The translations under genes were made by a program, and so were the position numbers. From the NCBI GenBank assembly GCA_945877135.1, contig CAMCQY010000011.1:1-46421 (forward strand): a stretch of DNA of 46,421 nucleotides, in the 5' to 3' direction. Below the pieces are notes generated by a model. It was not told the DNA's origin. It did not search any database and saw only the letters and a program-made list of their open reading frames with translations. The stretch comes from Candidatus Kuenenia stuttgartensis. GTDB lineage: Bacteria; Planctomycetota; Planctomycetia; Pirellulales; UBA1268. Positions within the stretch are counted from its first letter, which is position 1, and each line of letters opens with the position of its first letter. Positions 8,253-15,231 of this stretch are shown here, one piece after another.

Positions 8253-8672
8253 CTACTTCTCGGTCTTGGTAGCCGCACCTGGATTCGGGCGGCAGATGAT
8301 GAACGTACCGAGGCCGATCGCGAGCAGTATCAGCACGTAGCTCGGGCCGTATTTCATCAGAGCGTTCGAACCGCCCGCCGCAGAGGCCCCGGTCGCCGGC
8401 GCGGCGGCTTCGGCCGGGGCGCCCCCTGCAGGAGCGTTCGCAAAATTTTCCGCCATCTTCGCCCCTGGCACGTTCGCCACGGGGTTCGCCGGCTTGGCGG
8501 CCTTGGCGGCATCGGGGGCAACCAGCGCCATCCCGCCCTGAGCCAAAAGCGGGGTTGCATTCGCCCAGGTGGCCGGCCAGACCGTAGCAAGAATCACGAT
8601 CACGGCACCGATGCGGCAAACGCCGACGGAAGCCCCCACGGCCGAGATCGTTTGTGAAGCCCCCAGTGCCAT
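8253..8672 (-). CDS. Small membrane protein with Ala/Pro-rich linker, unknown function
   Basis: The product has 139 residues and is not from a family I recognise. A hydrophobic segment at about 19-36 looks like a signal peptide or anchor (GAVIVILATVWPATWANA). An Ala/Gly/Pro-rich stretch follows at about 50-105, then a second membrane segment at about 111-128 (SYVLILLAIGLGTFIICR) and a short charged tail. The start at 8672 is fixed by a strong GGAGGAGG ribosome-binding site 8-9 bp upstream. It is divergent from the topoisomerase VI gene (164 bp apart), so the two may share a control region. Planctomycete genomes often carry such small bitopic proteins, but no role can be assigned from the sequence. 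Confidence 0.75.
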   Translation of the reverse strand: MALGASQTISAVGASVGVCRIGAVIVILATVWPATWANATPLLAQGGMALVAPDAAKAAKPANPVANVPGAKMAENFANAPAGGAPAEAAAPATGASAAGGSNALMKYGPSYVLILLAIGLGTFIICRPNPGAATKTEK

Positions 8673-8835
8673 TGCGACCCTCCTCCGGTACGGAAACACG
8701 TGCCTTTTCCTGCCATGGCACTCTACCAAGCAACTGTCCCTTCGGCGAGGTACATTGCCGGACAGTCTGGACGTCGCCACATCCCCGACCCCACGGTGGG
8801 GCCCGGATACCGCGACGACAACCGATGGATTCTCC

Positions 8836-9987
8836 ATGGCCCCGAAAACGAAACGCGCTCCAAAGTCAGCCGGCACCGCCGTAGCCAAGCTCCCGCCGGT
8901 TGACGTGAAGACCCGTGGTCTGATCGTCAACCTGGCCAACGAGGTCGCCACGGCCGCCGAGAAGCGCCGTGACCCGCACCTGGAGATCCCCACCCGCAGC
9001 CTCTCGAACGTCCGCTTCAACAAGTCGCGGAAGATCATCGAGATGGGGGGCCAGACCAACCGTCGGCAACTCTTCAACCTCTCGCAGGCCAAGAGCTACA
9101 TGCAGACCCTGCTGGTGGCCACCGGTTGCAAGCAGCTCATCGAGCAGCAGAAGACCACCAGCATCCGAGGTCTCTACTATCTGCTCAAGCACACGATCGA
9201 GGGCACCCGCGAGGAGACCTTCGCCACCCAGGAGGAGTGCGACCCGATCATCGAGGATCTGGAGGTTACGCTCGAGAGCCTGCGTGAGGAATTGCACGTC
9301 TACGCCAGCAACCGCGGCGGCATGGTGGGACCGATCACGCTCATCGACTCCGGCGACGAGATCGACTGTTCCCGCATGGGCTCCGGCGGCTACAGCATCC
9401 CCTCGATCGTCGAGGCCGACATTGTGAAGTTCAAGTCGTGCGATGCGAAGTTCATCCTCCACGTCGAAAAAGACACGGTCTGGCGCCGATTCAACGAGGA
9501 CAAGTTCTGGCGGAAGCACAACTGCCTGCTCACGCACGGTGGCGGCCAGCCGCCCCGCGGCGTGCGGCGGATGCTCTACCGGCTCCACCATGAATTGAAG
9601 CTCCCCGTCTACTGCCTGCTCGATAACGACCCCTGGGGCTACTACATCTACTCCGTGCTCAAGCAGGGCTCGATCAACCTGGCCTACGAGTCGAAACGGA
9701 TGGCGATCCCCGAGGCGAAGTTCCTGGGCATCCGGTCCCGCGACTACGAACGCTGCAAGCTCAGCCAGAGCGTGCAGATCGCCCTCAACGACACCGACGT
9801 CAAGCGGGCCAAGCAGATCGCCGCCTACCCGTGGTTCGCGGAGAAGAAGGGCTGGCAGAAGGAGATCGAGACGATGCTGAAAAACGGCTTCAAGCTCGAA
9901 GTCGAGTCGCTGATCTCCAAGGACATCAGCTACGTGACCGACATCTACACGCCCGAACGTCTCGAAGAACGCGACTGGCTGGACTGA
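8836..9987 (+). CDS. top6A: Type IIB DNA topoisomerase VI subunit A (Spo11-like)
   Basis: Topo VI is an A2B2 enzyme that cuts both DNA strands with ATP. Subunit A carries the cleaving Tyr. The 383-residue product matches the archaeal subunit: IPTRSLSNVRF near the N-terminus, a catalytic winged helix with RGLYYLLKHTI (Tyr-Tyr about residues 113-114), IEDLEVTLESLREELHVYA, and a Toprim domain with ILHVEKDTVW (metal-binding Glu) and CLLDNDPWGYYIYS (DxD). The motif before the catalytic Tyr is usually R-(D/E)-x-Y-Y. Here it is R-G-L-Y-Y, so the acidic residue is missing. No subunit B gene lies next to it or elsewhere in the window. ATG 8836 gives the family length. The frame stays open upstream but the extra 89 residues are unlike the family. 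Confidence 0.93.
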   Translation: MAPKTKRAPKSAGTAVAKLPPVDVKTRGLIVNLANEVATAAEKRRDPHLEIPTRSLSNVRFNKSRKIIEMGGQTNRRQLFNLSQAKSYMQTLLVATGCKQLIEQQKTTSIRGLYYLLKHTIEGTREETFATQEECDPIIEDLEVTLESLREELHVYASNRGGMVGPITLIDSGDEIDCSRMGSGGYSIPSIVEADIVKFKSCDAKFILHVEKDTVWRRFNEDKFWRKHNCLLTHGGGQPPRGVRRMLYRLHHELKLPVYCLLDNDPWGYYIYSVLKQGSINLAYESKRMAIPEAKFLGIRSRDYERCKLSQSVQIALNDTDVKRAKQIAAYPWFAEKKGWQKEIETMLKNGFKLEVESLISKDISYVTDIYTPERLEERDWLD

Positions 9988-10043
9988 CTCCACGCGACGG
10001 CTCGGCATCCTGCCGCCACGACAGGCACATGCAGCACCCGCCC

Positions 10044-10140
10044 TCATCCAAGCCCGCAGCGCAAGCAAGGGAATGCGGGTAGGTTCACCCCACGGCCTGC
10101 ACCACGCGGATTCCTCTCGCTTGCGCTTCGGGCTTGCATG
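10044..10140. repeat. Dispersed palindromic repeat, family A, copy 4
   Basis: The right-type arm TCATCCAAGCCCGCAGCGCA (continuing AGCAAGGGAATGCG) starts at 10044. The left-type arm GGATTCCTCTCGCTTGCGCT, continuing to TCGGGCTTGCATGG, ends at about 10141. It lies between the convergent topoisomerase gene and the membrane coiled-coil gene. Confidence 0.85.
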
Positions 10141-10157
10141 GCCGTGAGGCGGCGACG

Positions 10158-10988
10158 TCACGCCTCCTCGCGGAGGAGTTGCGGCGGCTCTTCCAGGTCC
10201 TCCAATTCCGGCGGCAGCTGGAGTTGCCGCATCGTCTCGTCGGTCCGCCGCATTCCCTCGGCCACCTCGTCCACCCGCTGGGCGATGTCGCTCATGTCCC
10301 GCTTGGCCACCGAGCCCTCGGCGAGGGCCGCGATTTTCGACTCGAGCCGTTCAATCTCCGCCGCCACAACGTCGAGCTTTCGCTTGGCGTCGTCGATATT
10401 CTCCAGCCGCTCCCGGCTGGTCTTCAGGTGGTCTTCGATCGTGGCCCGCAATTGCCCCGACTCGCCGCCACCCGCCGAGAGCTTCGCCAGTCGCTTCTCG
10501 AGATCGGCGATCCTGGCCCGAATCGAGCCGTCGTCGGTGTGGTCGAGAAACTCGGAGAGTGTTGCCGCCCCCCAGATCATTCGCAGGTAGCCCCAGAGCA
10601 GCCTGTCGAGTGACTCGAGCGACCCTCGGTCGGGGCCGGTGACATCAGGGCCCCGCATGCTTCCCCCCAATTCCACGAGCTTCTCGCAGTGATCCCGGAG
10701 CCGGTCAAACCGGGCCAGGAGCGCCGGCGGGAGCTTCCGGCGAATCCGTTCGTAGGCCTCGCGAGCCCCGGCCGCCTCCTCGGCCCGTCTGGCCTTGGCG
10801 TCCTGCGCATCGACGGCACTGCGGAACCGATCATTGGTCAGCATGCTGGCGAGGTAGTAGATCTCTCCTGCAGCCACCAACGGCAGCACCACGCCCGGAA
10901 ACCCGCTGATGAACGCGGCGGCAATCCCGGCTCCGAAGAAGAGCAGATTCCATCGCGTCGCGAATGCCGTTCGGAGGTACTTCATCAT
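10158..10988 (-). CDS. Membrane-anchored coiled-coil protein, last gene of the PspA-AAA-ABC cluster
   Basis: The product has 276 residues and no family I can name. Two close hydrophobic segments lie near the N-terminus (about 12-30 and 33-50: LLFFGAGIAAAFISGFPGVV and LPLVAAGEIYYLASML). A mostly helical, charged stretch follows, with heptad-like character at about 165-255 (ADLEKRLAKL, IERLESKIAAL), and the tail is acidic and Pro-rich. It is probably an inner-membrane protein with a cytoplasmic coiled coil. It is co-directional with the ABC ATPase gene, 111 bp upstream, so membership in the same unit is likely but less firm than for the overlapping genes. Two ATG codons are adjacent (10988 and 10985). 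A long coiled coil would suit an interaction with PspA, but that is inference. Confidence 0.8.
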   Translation of the reverse strand: MMKYLRTAFATRWNLLFFGAGIAAAFISGFPGVVLPLVAAGEIYYLASMLTNDRFRSAVDAQDAKARRAEEAAGAREAYERIRRKLPPALLARFDRLRDHCEKLVELGGSMRGPDVTGPDRGSLESLDRLLWGYLRMIWGAATLSEFLDHTDDGSIRARIADLEKRLAKLSAGGGESGQLRATIEDHLKTSRERLENIDDAKRKLDVVAAEIERLESKIAALAEGSVAKRDMSDIAQRVDEVAEGMRRTDETMRQLQLPPELEDLEEPPQLLREEA

Positions 10989-11050
10989 GGTGCCAGCCAC
11001 CAAATCTGGGGTGTCTATGCTTCTCGGGTATCTGAGGTGCTTCTGGCAGC

Positions 11051-11080
11051 CTCGCTTGCCTGAATCTCGCTTGCCTGAAT
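11051..11080. repeat. 15-bp tandem duplication
   Basis: CTCGCTTGCCTGAAT occurs twice back to back in the gap between the ABC ATPase and the coiled-coil gene. It may be a slippage product and has no recognised function. Confidence 0.8.
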
Positions 11081-11099
11081 GTGGTCGCTGGCACCTTTT

Positions 11100-11978
11100 T
11101 TATCGGTGGTGGGCAGCCGACTCGATCTTTTCGATCTGTTCGTGCAGCTGCTGGACCTGCTCGTGAAACCAGGGCTCCAGTTGCGTTTCGCGGGCGGGGG
11201 CCGCGGCAGCCGGCATGCGGATGTCGCCCGCGATCCTACCCGGCGTCGTGGCCATCACGAAGACCCGGTCGCCGAGGTAGACCGCCTCCTCCACCGAGTG
11301 TGTCACGAACAACACCGTCGCCTGTACCTCCCGCCAGAGCTTGACGAGCAGGTCCTGCATGTCGAGCCGGGTGGCGGGATCGAGGGCCCCGAAGGGCTCG
11401 TCCATCAGGATGATGCGGGGCCGAAGAATGAGCGTGCGGGCGATCGCCACCCGCTGCCGCATGCCACCGGAGAGTTCATGCGGATACTTCGTCGCGTCGC
11501 GAACCGGATCGAGCCCCACCCTTTCGATCCACTCGCGGCCCTCGGCCTCCCGCTGCCGCCGCGACACGCCCCGACACTCCAGTCCGAAGGCCACGTTGTC
11601 GAGTACCGTGCGGTTGTCGAAGCTCGTGTAATCCTGGAACACCATGCCGCGGTCGGCCCCCGGCCCCACGACCTCGCGGCCGAGGACCGTCACCGTGCCG
11701 CTGGTGGGCGGATGCTGCGGCTCGAGGCCGGCGACCAGCCGCAGCACCGTGCTTTTCCCGCAGCCGCTGGGGCCGAGAAACGACGAGATTTCCCCATGAT
11801 CAGGCAGGTCGGCAATGGTGAAGCTCACATCCTTGATCGCGGTGTATTCCCGGGGCGTGCTCCGGCCATAAATCTTCGTCACCCCGCGAAAGTCCACCGC
11901 CGCCGGGCGGTCTGCCGGTGTCACGTCGCTCACGTCGCTCACGTCGCTCACGTCGCTCACGTCGCTCACGTCGCTCAT
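11100..11978 (-). CDS. ABC transporter ATP-binding protein, nitrate/taurine (NitT/TauT) type
   Basis: This is the ATP-hydrolysing subunit of an importer, sitting on the cytoplasmic face of the inner membrane. The product has 292 residues. Walker A is LGPSGCGKST (about 68-77), the ABC signature is LSGGMRQRVAIARTL, and Walker B is IILMDEPFGALD, followed by a D-loop and the switch His in LFVTHSVEEAV. All catalytic motifs are intact. The N-terminus is unusual: after Met come six exact Ser-Asp-Val triplets coded by a 9-bp tandem repeat. The start codon overlaps the permease stop in ATGA (11975-11978), which indicates translational coupling. Relatives serve sulfonate, nitrate, thiamine-precursor and similar ligands. 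The substrate here is unknown. Confidence 0.93.
   Translation of the reverse strand: MSDVSDVSDVSDVSDVSDVTPADRPAAVDFRGVTKIYGRSTPREYTAIKDVSFTIADLPDHGEISSFLGPSGCGKSTVLRLVAGLEPQHPPTSGTVTVLGREVVGPGADRGMVFQDYTSFDNRTVLDNVAFGLECRGVSRRQREAEGREWIERVGLDPVRDATKYPHELSGGMRQRVAIARTLILRPRIILMDEPFGALDPATRLDMQDLLVKLWREVQATVLFVTHSVEEAVYLGDRVFVMATTPGRIAGDIRMPAAAAPARETQLEPWFHEQVQQLHEQIEKIESAAHHR
11922..11975. repeat. 9-bp tandem repeat, six copies, inside the ABC ATPase gene
   Basis: The unit CACGTCGCT (plus strand) is repeated six times without mismatch. On the minus strand it codes for Ser-Asp-Val. Its length is a multiple of three, so copy-number change would alter the N-terminal tail without breaking the frame. 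Confidence 0.95.
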
Positions 11979-12937
11979 GCAGCCCTCTCCTCCGGGTCGG
12001 GAAAGCCGTGCAGCAGGCCGCGCACGAGCCGTGGCAGCCATCCATGACCGCCATAGCGGTGCGGAAAGAGGTCGCACTGCAGCCACCAGAGCGCCCGATC
12101 GATCGCATACGCGATCAGCGGGATGATCACGAGCACGATCAGGATCGGTTCCCGCTCGCCCCGCCGCTGCGACATATTGATGAGATCACCAAGACCACCG
12201 GAGTCGCTGCCAAACTTCACGAGTTCCGCCAGCATGACGTAGCCAAATGCCAGCCCAAAGAGCAGACGGAGCGAGTTGAAAATGGCTGGCGCCGCCAGCG
12301 GCACGAGCACCTTCAGAATGATCTGCAGACGCGAGGCACCAAGCGTCAGCGCCGTATCGACATACCGCTGCGGCACGTCCAGCACCGCGGCGGTCGTATC
12401 ACTCACCACGAAGGCCACGCTGGCGATGAAGAGAAACATCACCTTCTGGAATTCACCGATACCGAACAGAAAAAACGTGAGTGGGATGAGCGCCGCCACC
12501 GGAATGTTGCGTCCGAAGACGGTCAGCGGCGCGAGGAAGGCCCTCACCGCAGGAAAACAGGCGGCGAGCACTCCCAGCGGCACGCCGACGACCGCGGTCA
12601 GCCCGAAGCCAAAGCAGACCCGCATCAGCGTGCGGACCGTATTCGCCACGAGTCTCCGTTCGCCGAACACACGTGGCAGTTCGCGAAAGGTCTCACTGGG
12701 GCTTGGCAACATGGCGGGACTGATGAAGCGGGCCTCGGCATCGCCGGCCGTGGCGATAAACCAGGCAGCCAACACACACGCCACACAGGTGATCCCCCAG
12801 AGCAACGCGGTCGCCGCGGGGGCGTCGCCTCGCAGGGGCCCTACCGGTACCGCTATGGCATTCGTTGAACGTCCCGCCCCAGCCGCCAACTCCCCCGCCA
12901 TCTCAGACGCCTCCCCAGCACCACCTGACGCGGTCAT
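11975..12937 (-). CDS. ABC transporter permease, NitT/TauT (SsuC/TauC) type
   Basis: The product is a 320-residue inner-membrane permease. It has about six membrane segments, starting with ALLWGITCVACVLAAWFI near residues 43-60. The family signature is LIPLTFFLFGIGEFQKVMFLF, followed by the EAA-like coupling loop DTALTLGASRLQIILKVLVP, where the ATPase docks. The N-terminal 30 residues are polar and Gly/Ala-rich. The gene overlaps the binding-protein gene upstream (ATGA at 12934-12937) and the ATPase gene downstream (ATGA at 11975-11978). Three consecutive importer genes are thus locked together, and the protein should form the channel for the OmpA-fused binding protein. Confidence 0.93.
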   Translation of the reverse strand: MTASGGAGEASEMAGELAAGAGRSTNAIAVPVGPLRGDAPAATALLWGITCVACVLAAWFIATAGDAEARFISPAMLPSPSETFRELPRVFGERRLVANTVRTLMRVCFGFGLTAVVGVPLGVLAACFPAVRAFLAPLTVFGRNIPVAALIPLTFFLFGIGEFQKVMFLFIASVAFVVSDTTAAVLDVPQRYVDTALTLGASRLQIILKVLVPLAAPAIFNSLRLLFGLAFGYVMLAELVKFGSDSGGLGDLINMSQRRGEREPILIVLVIIPLIAYAIDRALWWLQCDLFPHRYGGHGWLPRLVRGLLHGFPDPEERAA

Positions 12938-14763
12938 TCCTTCTCCGCCGAATAGACCTTGATCTCGACGCGGCGGTTCTTCGCATGATCATCCGGATGC
13001 TCGGCATCGGCAGGGCGATCCCAGCCGGCGCCATCGACCGCGAACCGATTTTCGTCAAAGTCGAATTTCCCCACGAGCGCCTCCTTCACGGCGGCCGCCC
13101 GCTCGCGGGAAAGCTCCTTCACCATCGCCGCCGGCACCGACCCCTTCATCGAGCTGTCGGTGTGCCCCTCGATCACGATGCGAGCGTTCCCAAACTGCTT
13201 GGCGAGCACGCCCACCTCGTCGAGCACGAGATCCACGGTCGAGTCATACGGCTCCTCGACCTCCCGGCCGTCGATTCGCCGCACGATCCGCTTGCGGAGA
13301 TCCCAGCTGTTGGGGAAGAAGTGGATCACCACGGTGTTGGTGAGAATCTCCTCGTTCTCGGCCCGGATCTGCGAGAGCGTCTTTGGCGGCAGAGGCTTGG
13401 CGTATTCGTCCTTTGTCTCCGCATACTTCGGCTCCGCCCCGAGCTTCTGGATCACCGAGAAGTCCATCACCTGATCGAACGGCACGGGGGGATTCGAGAT
13501 CGCGCCGATGCGACGGTAGAGATAGTAGGACTGCTTCCAGATCCGTTCGAAGTTGGCCGGATTGTTTCGGTTGATGAAGAACTGGTAGTTCTCGGCCCAG
13601 TTCGTGCTGTGGGCGTCGCCGAGCATCGAGAGCGTGTCGGTGGCGGGGATGTTGTAGCCGGCCGACATCAGTTCGGCGGCCTTCGCCCGGGCGGATTCGG
13701 TCTTGAGCAGCTCCATCGCGTCGAAGATGCCCCTCACGATCGCCTCGATCTTGTCGGGATGATCCTTGGCGAAGTCGGCCCGTGCAAACCAGACGTCGGC
13801 GATCAGCCGGTTCGCCGTCTGGGTGGTGACGAGCATGCGATTGCCCTTGGACTTCTCCAGGTTGTAGATGTCGGGTGCCCACGACACACAGCCGGCGAGA
13901 TCCTTTTGCGCGTTGAAAGCCGCGGCCGCCTGAAAGGCATCTTCGGTGTAGACCATGTCCACGTCGCCCGGCTGCAGACCACCGGCCACCAGCATGTTGA
14001 GGGCAAAGAACTGGCTCGGCGAATTCTGGGCCAGCGCCAGTTTCTTGCCCGCCAGATCGCGAACCGTTTTGATCCCCTCACGGACGACGATGCCGTCGCC
14101 ACCGTTGGAGAAGTCCACCTGCTGAAACACCCGCGGCATCACGCGGGAGTCTTTCGGCGCGCCGGTGCGATCGACGAGCCCCTCCAGAAACAGCGGGATC
14201 ATGTCGAGCGTGGCCCAGCCGATGTGCACCTCGCCGGCGGCGTAGGCATCACGCATCGTCACGGGGTTGTCGATGAGCACGAGTTCGATCTTGAACGGCT
14301 TGCCGCCCGGTGCCTGCCAGACCTTTCCAGCCTTGAAGCCGTTGTTGGCGAGGATGATCGGACTCCAGCCGGCCCAGACATTCAGCGCGAAGCGGACCGT
14401 GTCATCCTCGAGTGGTTTGTAGGCACTGGTGCCCTTCACCGGCGGCAGCTTCTCGGCCGGCTTGAACGTGTACTCCTTGACCGTGGTCGGCACTGCGGAA
14501 TCACCAGCCTCGAAGAGCACCCCCTCGCCGCCGGTGCCACTGCCGGTCGCTCCACCCCCTGCCTGTCCTGGCCCATCACCGTCACCGACCGGCCCACCGC
14601 CCACCGGCCCCGCCTGCCGTGCCGCGGCGTTGCCCCCACCGCCGGCCGGCCGCCCCAGGCCAAACTGGTCGAGCATCCCGGCCCGCCAGGCAGCGAGCGC
14701 CACGAGACCGAGAATGACGGCCCAGACAGTGAGCCAGAACGGAGCCTTGGGTTGGCCAGCCAT
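12934..14763 (-). CDS. NMT1/TauA-like substrate-binding protein fused to OmpA peptidoglycan-binding domain
   Basis: The product has 609 residues in four parts. A membrane anchor lies at about 9-28 (LTVWAVILGLVALAAW). A Gly/Ala/Pro-rich linker runs to about residue 75. A periplasmic binding-protein fold of the NMT1/SsuA/TauA group covers about 98-440 (VRFALNVWAGWSPIILANN, AYAAGEVHIGWATLDM, DLAGKKLALAQNSPSQF). A C-terminal OmpA-like domain covers about 465-605 (RIVIEGHTDSS, LSRERAAAVKEAL, NRRVEIKV), which in the family binds diaminopimelate of peptidoglycan. Binding proteins of importers are normally free, lipidated or tethered to the membrane, so a wall-binding fusion is unusual. ATG 14763 has a strong GGGGAGG ribosome-binding site 7 bp upstream. 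The 3' end overlaps the permease start by 4 bp. Confidence 0.92.
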   Translation of the reverse strand: MAGQPKAPFWLTVWAVILGLVALAAWRAGMLDQFGLGRPAGGGGNAAARQAGPVGGGPVGDGDGPGQAGGGATGSGTGGEGVLFEAGDSAVPTTVKEYTFKPAEKLPPVKGTSAYKPLEDDTVRFALNVWAGWSPIILANNGFKAGKVWQAPGGKPFKIELVLIDNPVTMRDAYAAGEVHIGWATLDMIPLFLEGLVDRTGAPKDSRVMPRVFQQVDFSNGGDGIVVREGIKTVRDLAGKKLALAQNSPSQFFALNMLVAGGLQPGDVDMVYTEDAFQAAAAFNAQKDLAGCVSWAPDIYNLEKSKGNRMLVTTQTANRLIADVWFARADFAKDHPDKIEAIVRGIFDAMELLKTESARAKAAELMSAGYNIPATDTLSMLGDAHSTNWAENYQFFINRNNPANFERIWKQSYYLYRRIGAISNPPVPFDQVMDFSVIQKLGAEPKYAETKDEYAKPLPPKTLSQIRAENEEILTNTVVIHFFPNSWDLRKRIVRRIDGREVEEPYDSTVDLVLDEVGVLAKQFGNARIVIEGHTDSSMKGSVPAAMVKELSRERAAAVKEALVGKFDFDENRFAVDGAGWDRPADAEHPDDHAKNRRVEIKVYSAEKE

Positions 14764-14860
14764 CAAACACCTCCCCGCGTGCAGTGCACGAAAACAAAAA
14801 ATAGAAGCGAGATAAAAGCGTCACAGCAGAGCGCGAATCAGCCAGCCCTTGCCGGACTCA

Positions 14861-15166
14861 TTATCCGCGAAATTTCGTCAGCGGTCGCGACTTGCCCGCC
14901 ATATAGAAGGCATTCATGAGATCATACGCCGTCACCTCGCAGAGCAGACGCGTGACCTTCTCGTGGGCCTCCGGCGAAAGCAGCGGCTCGACCTCCTTCA
15001 TGAGGGCCACGACGCGGTGCTCCTGCTCCTCGATTTCCTTCGTTTCCACGCGGCCGTCGGCCACCACGTCCAGGAACGAATCGAGTTTGCGGGCGTATTC
15101 AACGAGCATGGGGGCCTCACTGGCCTCGTCGAACCACGGGGTCTTGCCTGCGGATGCCTTGGACAT
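14861..15166 (-). CDS. 101-residue conserved-looking protein of the PspA-AAA-ABC cluster, unknown function
   Basis: The product is soluble, acidic and mostly helical. I do not recognise the family. Landmarks are EYARKLDSFLDVVADG (about 23-38), EIEEQEHRVVALMKEVEPLL (about 44-63) and TAYDLMNAFYMAGKSRPLTK near the end. It has no membrane segment or signal peptide. The start at 15166 is supported by AAGGAG 8 bp upstream. It lies 65 bp after the AAA+ gene and about 97 bp before the binding-protein gene, all in one direction. Its position between a cytoplasmic ATPase and an importer suggests an adaptor or regulator. That is only a contextual guess. Confidence 0.8.
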   Translation of the reverse strand: MSKASAGKTPWFDEASEAPMLVEYARKLDSFLDVVADGRVETKEIEEQEHRVVALMKEVEPLLSPEAHEKVTRLLCEVTAYDLMNAFYMAGKSRPLTKFRG

Positions 15167-15231
15167 GATGAAATCTCCTTTGGGGTGTTTTCGGGTGACT
15201 CTGGACCGACAGTTTTATCGCGCAAGCATCC

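Noticed and set aside
6470-8278. 602-codon minus-strand open frame across the aminotransferase
   Set aside because: It is antisense to an intact PLP enzyme with all catalytic residues; the frame shows no family pattern.
12865-14919. 684-codon plus-strand open frame opposite the binding protein-OmpA gene
   Set aside because: No recognisable motif, no ribosome-binding site, and the opposite strand carries clear SBP and OmpA motifs.
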